NCBI GenBank assembly: GCA_005877655.1
Contig: VBOC01000041.1
Coordinates: 1-7,698, forward strand
Direction of reading: 5' to 3'
Length of the DNA stretch: 7,698 nucleotides
Source: Ignavibacteria bacterium
Lineage (GTDB): Bacteria > Bacteroidota > Ignavibacteria > UBA10030 > SZUA-254
Shown here piece after piece: positions 6,605 to 7,698 of the stretch. The translations under genes and the position numbers were made by a program. The notes beneath the pieces were generated by a model. The model ran no database searches. It saw only the letters and a list, made by a program, of their open reading frames with translations, and was not told where the DNA came from. How positions within the stretch are numbered: position 1 is the stretch's first letter; each line of letters begins with the position of its first letter.

Positions 6605-7478
6605 ATGAACTGCATTCCCCTTCTGATCATCCTTTCCCTTCTCTCTCCAAATCTCCTCCGCGCAGGGGGTCGCTCGACATTGACAAACAGTTATTCTGCT
6701 CATCGATGGCAAAGAGAAGGAATATTACCTCCTGTCACGCCTCGAGCCGATCAAACTTGATGTCGACGGCCCGGGAAAACTGACGGTCATGAGCCGCTTG
6801 AAATTGCCGGGGGGAACCTCGGACGTTCGAAAATACACCATCCTCATCAAGGAAGGAAAGAACACGATCACCGCTCACTCGACGCAAACCGACGCGTCGG
6901 AGGCGGTGTTCCGGGGGTCCGGCGATGTGCCCGGCAAGAGCCGCAAGTTTTCGTTGAGCGTGCCGGAGGGATCGTTTATGTACGAACTCTCACTCGAGGA
7001 CACGCCGTTTGATGCGGCGGTCAAACTGACATTTCAACCGACGAAGGGCAGGAGTAGACTCGTTGCCATCGAACCGCTTTCATACGACAGGATAGTCACG
7101 GTCGCGATCGCCGAAAACAGCGTTGCCTATTTTGTCTCAACCGCCGACCGCCCCGTGAAATTCCGGGTTGTCGGGCCGACAAGGGTCCAGATCAGCACCA
7201 GGCTGAATTACGACGAGAAAATGAAAGGGGCGCAAAAATATTCAGTCGTCTTCACGGAAGGCACGAGGATTTTTGCCCAGAGACCGCTGCAGACGACGAA
7301 AGCCGTCGGCGCGAGTTATCAGGAGTGGAAGGAAGTAGTTCCTGGAAAAGTAAATTCTTTCATCGTCGAGGTCCCTGCCGGCCAGCACACCTATGGCGTC
7401 AGCCTCAGCGAAACAACCGCAAAATCCGTCTCTCTCCGGTTTTCCGTTCCTCAGGAAGATCTGCAGAATGAAAGGTGA
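6605..7478 (+). CDS. Exported protein of two homologous beta-rich repeats, unrecognised family; reading frame shifted after the signal peptide
   Basis: I do not recognise the family. ATG 6605 lies 8 nt after the pgsW stop, with GGAGGT at 6587-6592 upstream. It encodes a clear signal peptide (MNCIPLLIILSLLSPNLLRA), but that frame stops at TGA 6758-6760. The following frame (6684-7478) is plainly coding: TVILLIDGKEKEYYLLSRLE and onward to PQEDLQNER. A +1 shift between about 6684 and 6695 joins the two, for example TTG ACA, skip A, ACA GTT ATT. The first ATG in the second frame, 6789, falls inside the first repeat and would truncate it, so it is unlikely to be the true start. The mature part is two copies of one roughly 110-residue unit (see the repeat entry), rich in beta strands and without cysteines. 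Position suggests co-transcription with pgsBCW and an envelope role. It may be a pseudogene or carry a one-base sequence error. Confidence 0.7.
6720..7453 (+). repeat. Internal duplication: two homologous units of about 110 residues
   Basis: Unit 1 (about 6720-7043) and unit 2 (about 7116-7453) align at protein level. YYLLSRLEPIKLDVDGPGKL matches AYFVSTADRPVKFRVVGPTR. VMSRL matches ISTRL. RKYTILIKEG matches QKYSVVFTEG. KSRKFSLSVPEGSFMYELSL matches KVNSFIVEVPAGQHTYGVSL. Identity is modest, so the duplication is old. Each unit looks like a beta-sandwich or all-beta domain. Confidence 0.7.
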
Positions 7479-7536
7479 TTTTCTTCCACAACGCCCGCCC
7501 GGTGCAGTTGTGGAGCAACAGATGCTCCGTGGATGA
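7468..7536 (+). other. Possible 22-codon leader frame coupled to the receptor gene
   Basis: ATG 7468 begins inside the end of the preceding gene, with AGGA at 7453-7456 upstream. It encodes MKGDFLPQRPPGAVVEQQML plus RG and stops at TGA 7534-7536, which overlaps the receptor ATG at 7533 as ATGA. The arrangement suits translational coupling or a leader peptide. The sequence matches nothing I recognise, and chance cannot be excluded. Confidence 0.25.
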
Positions 7537-7541
7537 GCATC
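7485..7541 (+). promoter_or_regulatory. Chain of three overlapping hairpins across the receptor leader and start codon
   Basis: Three perfect stems share arms. TCCACAAC (7485-7492) pairs with GTTGTGGA (7507-7514). GGAGCA (7512-7517) pairs with TGCTCC (7523-7528). GATGCTC (7521-7527) pairs with GAGCATC (7535-7541). Stem 1 and stem 2 compete for 7512-7514; stem 2 and stem 3 compete for 7523-7527. The start codon at 7533-7535 sits at the edge of the stem 3 loop. No T-run follows, so a simple terminator is unlikely. The layout could form an RNA switch that hides or exposes the start. Confidence 0.35.
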
Positions 7542-7698
7542 AGACCGCTCCGCCGCATCTTTAGGTGGGTTCTATTCTGGATATCTTCGCCGCCCCTGCT
7601 CGTTCTTGGGCAGAGCTCTAACTCCGCAACCGTCAGAGGGGTGGTCGTTGACGACTCGTCGAAGGCTCCCCTGCAATATGTCAACGTGCTTCTGCTCA
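7533..7698 (+). CDS. Probable TonB-dependent outer-membrane receptor, N-terminus (partial)
   Basis: Fifty-five residues are visible before the right edge. MSIRPLRRIFRWVLFWISSP begins a signal peptide with a basic start and a hydrophobic core ending PLLVLGQSS. After it comes ATVRGVVVDDSSKAPLQYVN, then VLLL. The xVxGxVxDxxxxxPLxxVNV pattern is the start of a carboxypeptidase-regulatory-like (CarboxypepD_reg-like) beta domain. In Bacteroidota and relatives this domain most often precedes the plug and barrel of a TonB-dependent receptor. Other secreted proteins also carry it, so the receptor call is inferred. ATG 7533 is the first possible start after the preceding gene's stop, since the frame has no earlier ATG, GTG or TTG after 7478. 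The start region is folded into potential hairpins and overlaps a short leader frame by ATGA. Confidence 0.6.
   Translation, partial: MSIRPLRRIFRWVLFWISSPPLLVLGQSSNSATVRGVVVDDSSKAPLQYVNVLLL

Noticed and set aside
6520..6783. Plus-strand frame of 87 codons spanning the pgsW end
   Set aside because: It overlaps the C-terminal membrane segment of PgsW and the next gene's signal peptide in another frame. Its composition is Ser/Arg-rich with no domain.
7485..7514. 8-bp hairpin after the two-repeat gene as an intrinsic terminator
   Set aside because: No T-run follows on either strand, so it is treated as part of the receptor leader instead.
7451..7684. Minus-strand frame of 77 codons at the right edge
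   Set aside because: It is opposite a signal peptide plus CarboxypepD_reg-like start on the plus strand and shows no motif of its own.

Overview
The window looks like chromosomal DNA from a Gram-negative bacterium of the Bacteroidota/Ignavibacteriota side of the tree (the FCB group). The large secreted protein ends in a type IX secretion (Por) sorting domain of the LGQNFPNPFNP type. The last gene begins like a TonB-dependent outer-membrane receptor. Most starts lack a clear Shine-Dalgarno sequence. The exact phylum is inferred.

Layout. (1) Positions 171 to 1, minus strand: the N-terminal TRAM domain of an RlmD-type 23S rRNA uracil-5-methyltransferase, running off the left edge. (2) About 172-420: a divergent intergenic region with a plausible promoter facing right. 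(3) 421-3825: a giant secreted protein with fourteen Asp-box beta-propeller blades, an Ig-like domain, two GWN...YWLK modules and a type IX sorting tail. (4) 3888-6596: a compact poly-gamma-glutamate (PGA) operon, pgsB-pgsC-pgsW, with pgsC and pgsW overlapping by ATGA. (5) 6605-7478: an unrecognised exported protein made of two homologous halves, with a frameshift just after its signal peptide. (6) 7533 to the right edge: the start of a signal-peptide protein with a carboxypeptidase-regulatory-like domain, probably a TonB-dependent receptor. Its start codon lies in a chain of overlapping hairpins.

Working together. PgsB (ATP-dependent amide ligase) and PgsC (membrane partner) make up the PGA polymerase core, and PgsW is the membrane-anchored accessory protein found with such systems. 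The two-repeat exported protein follows pgsW by 8 nt and is probably co-transcribed, so it is a candidate new envelope component of PGA handling. No capA/pgsA exporter or pgsD hydrolase is visible here.

The most notable anomalies are in pgsB. Its frame has no stop codon and stays open out of frame through all of pgsC and into pgsW in frame (3888-6596). It also appears to lack about 25 residues that carry the family's FAANDPxST motif. With the frameshift at about 6684-6695, this means either sequence errors or a decaying or unusually organised locus. I found no tRNA, rRNA, CRISPR array, insertion sequence or integrase.
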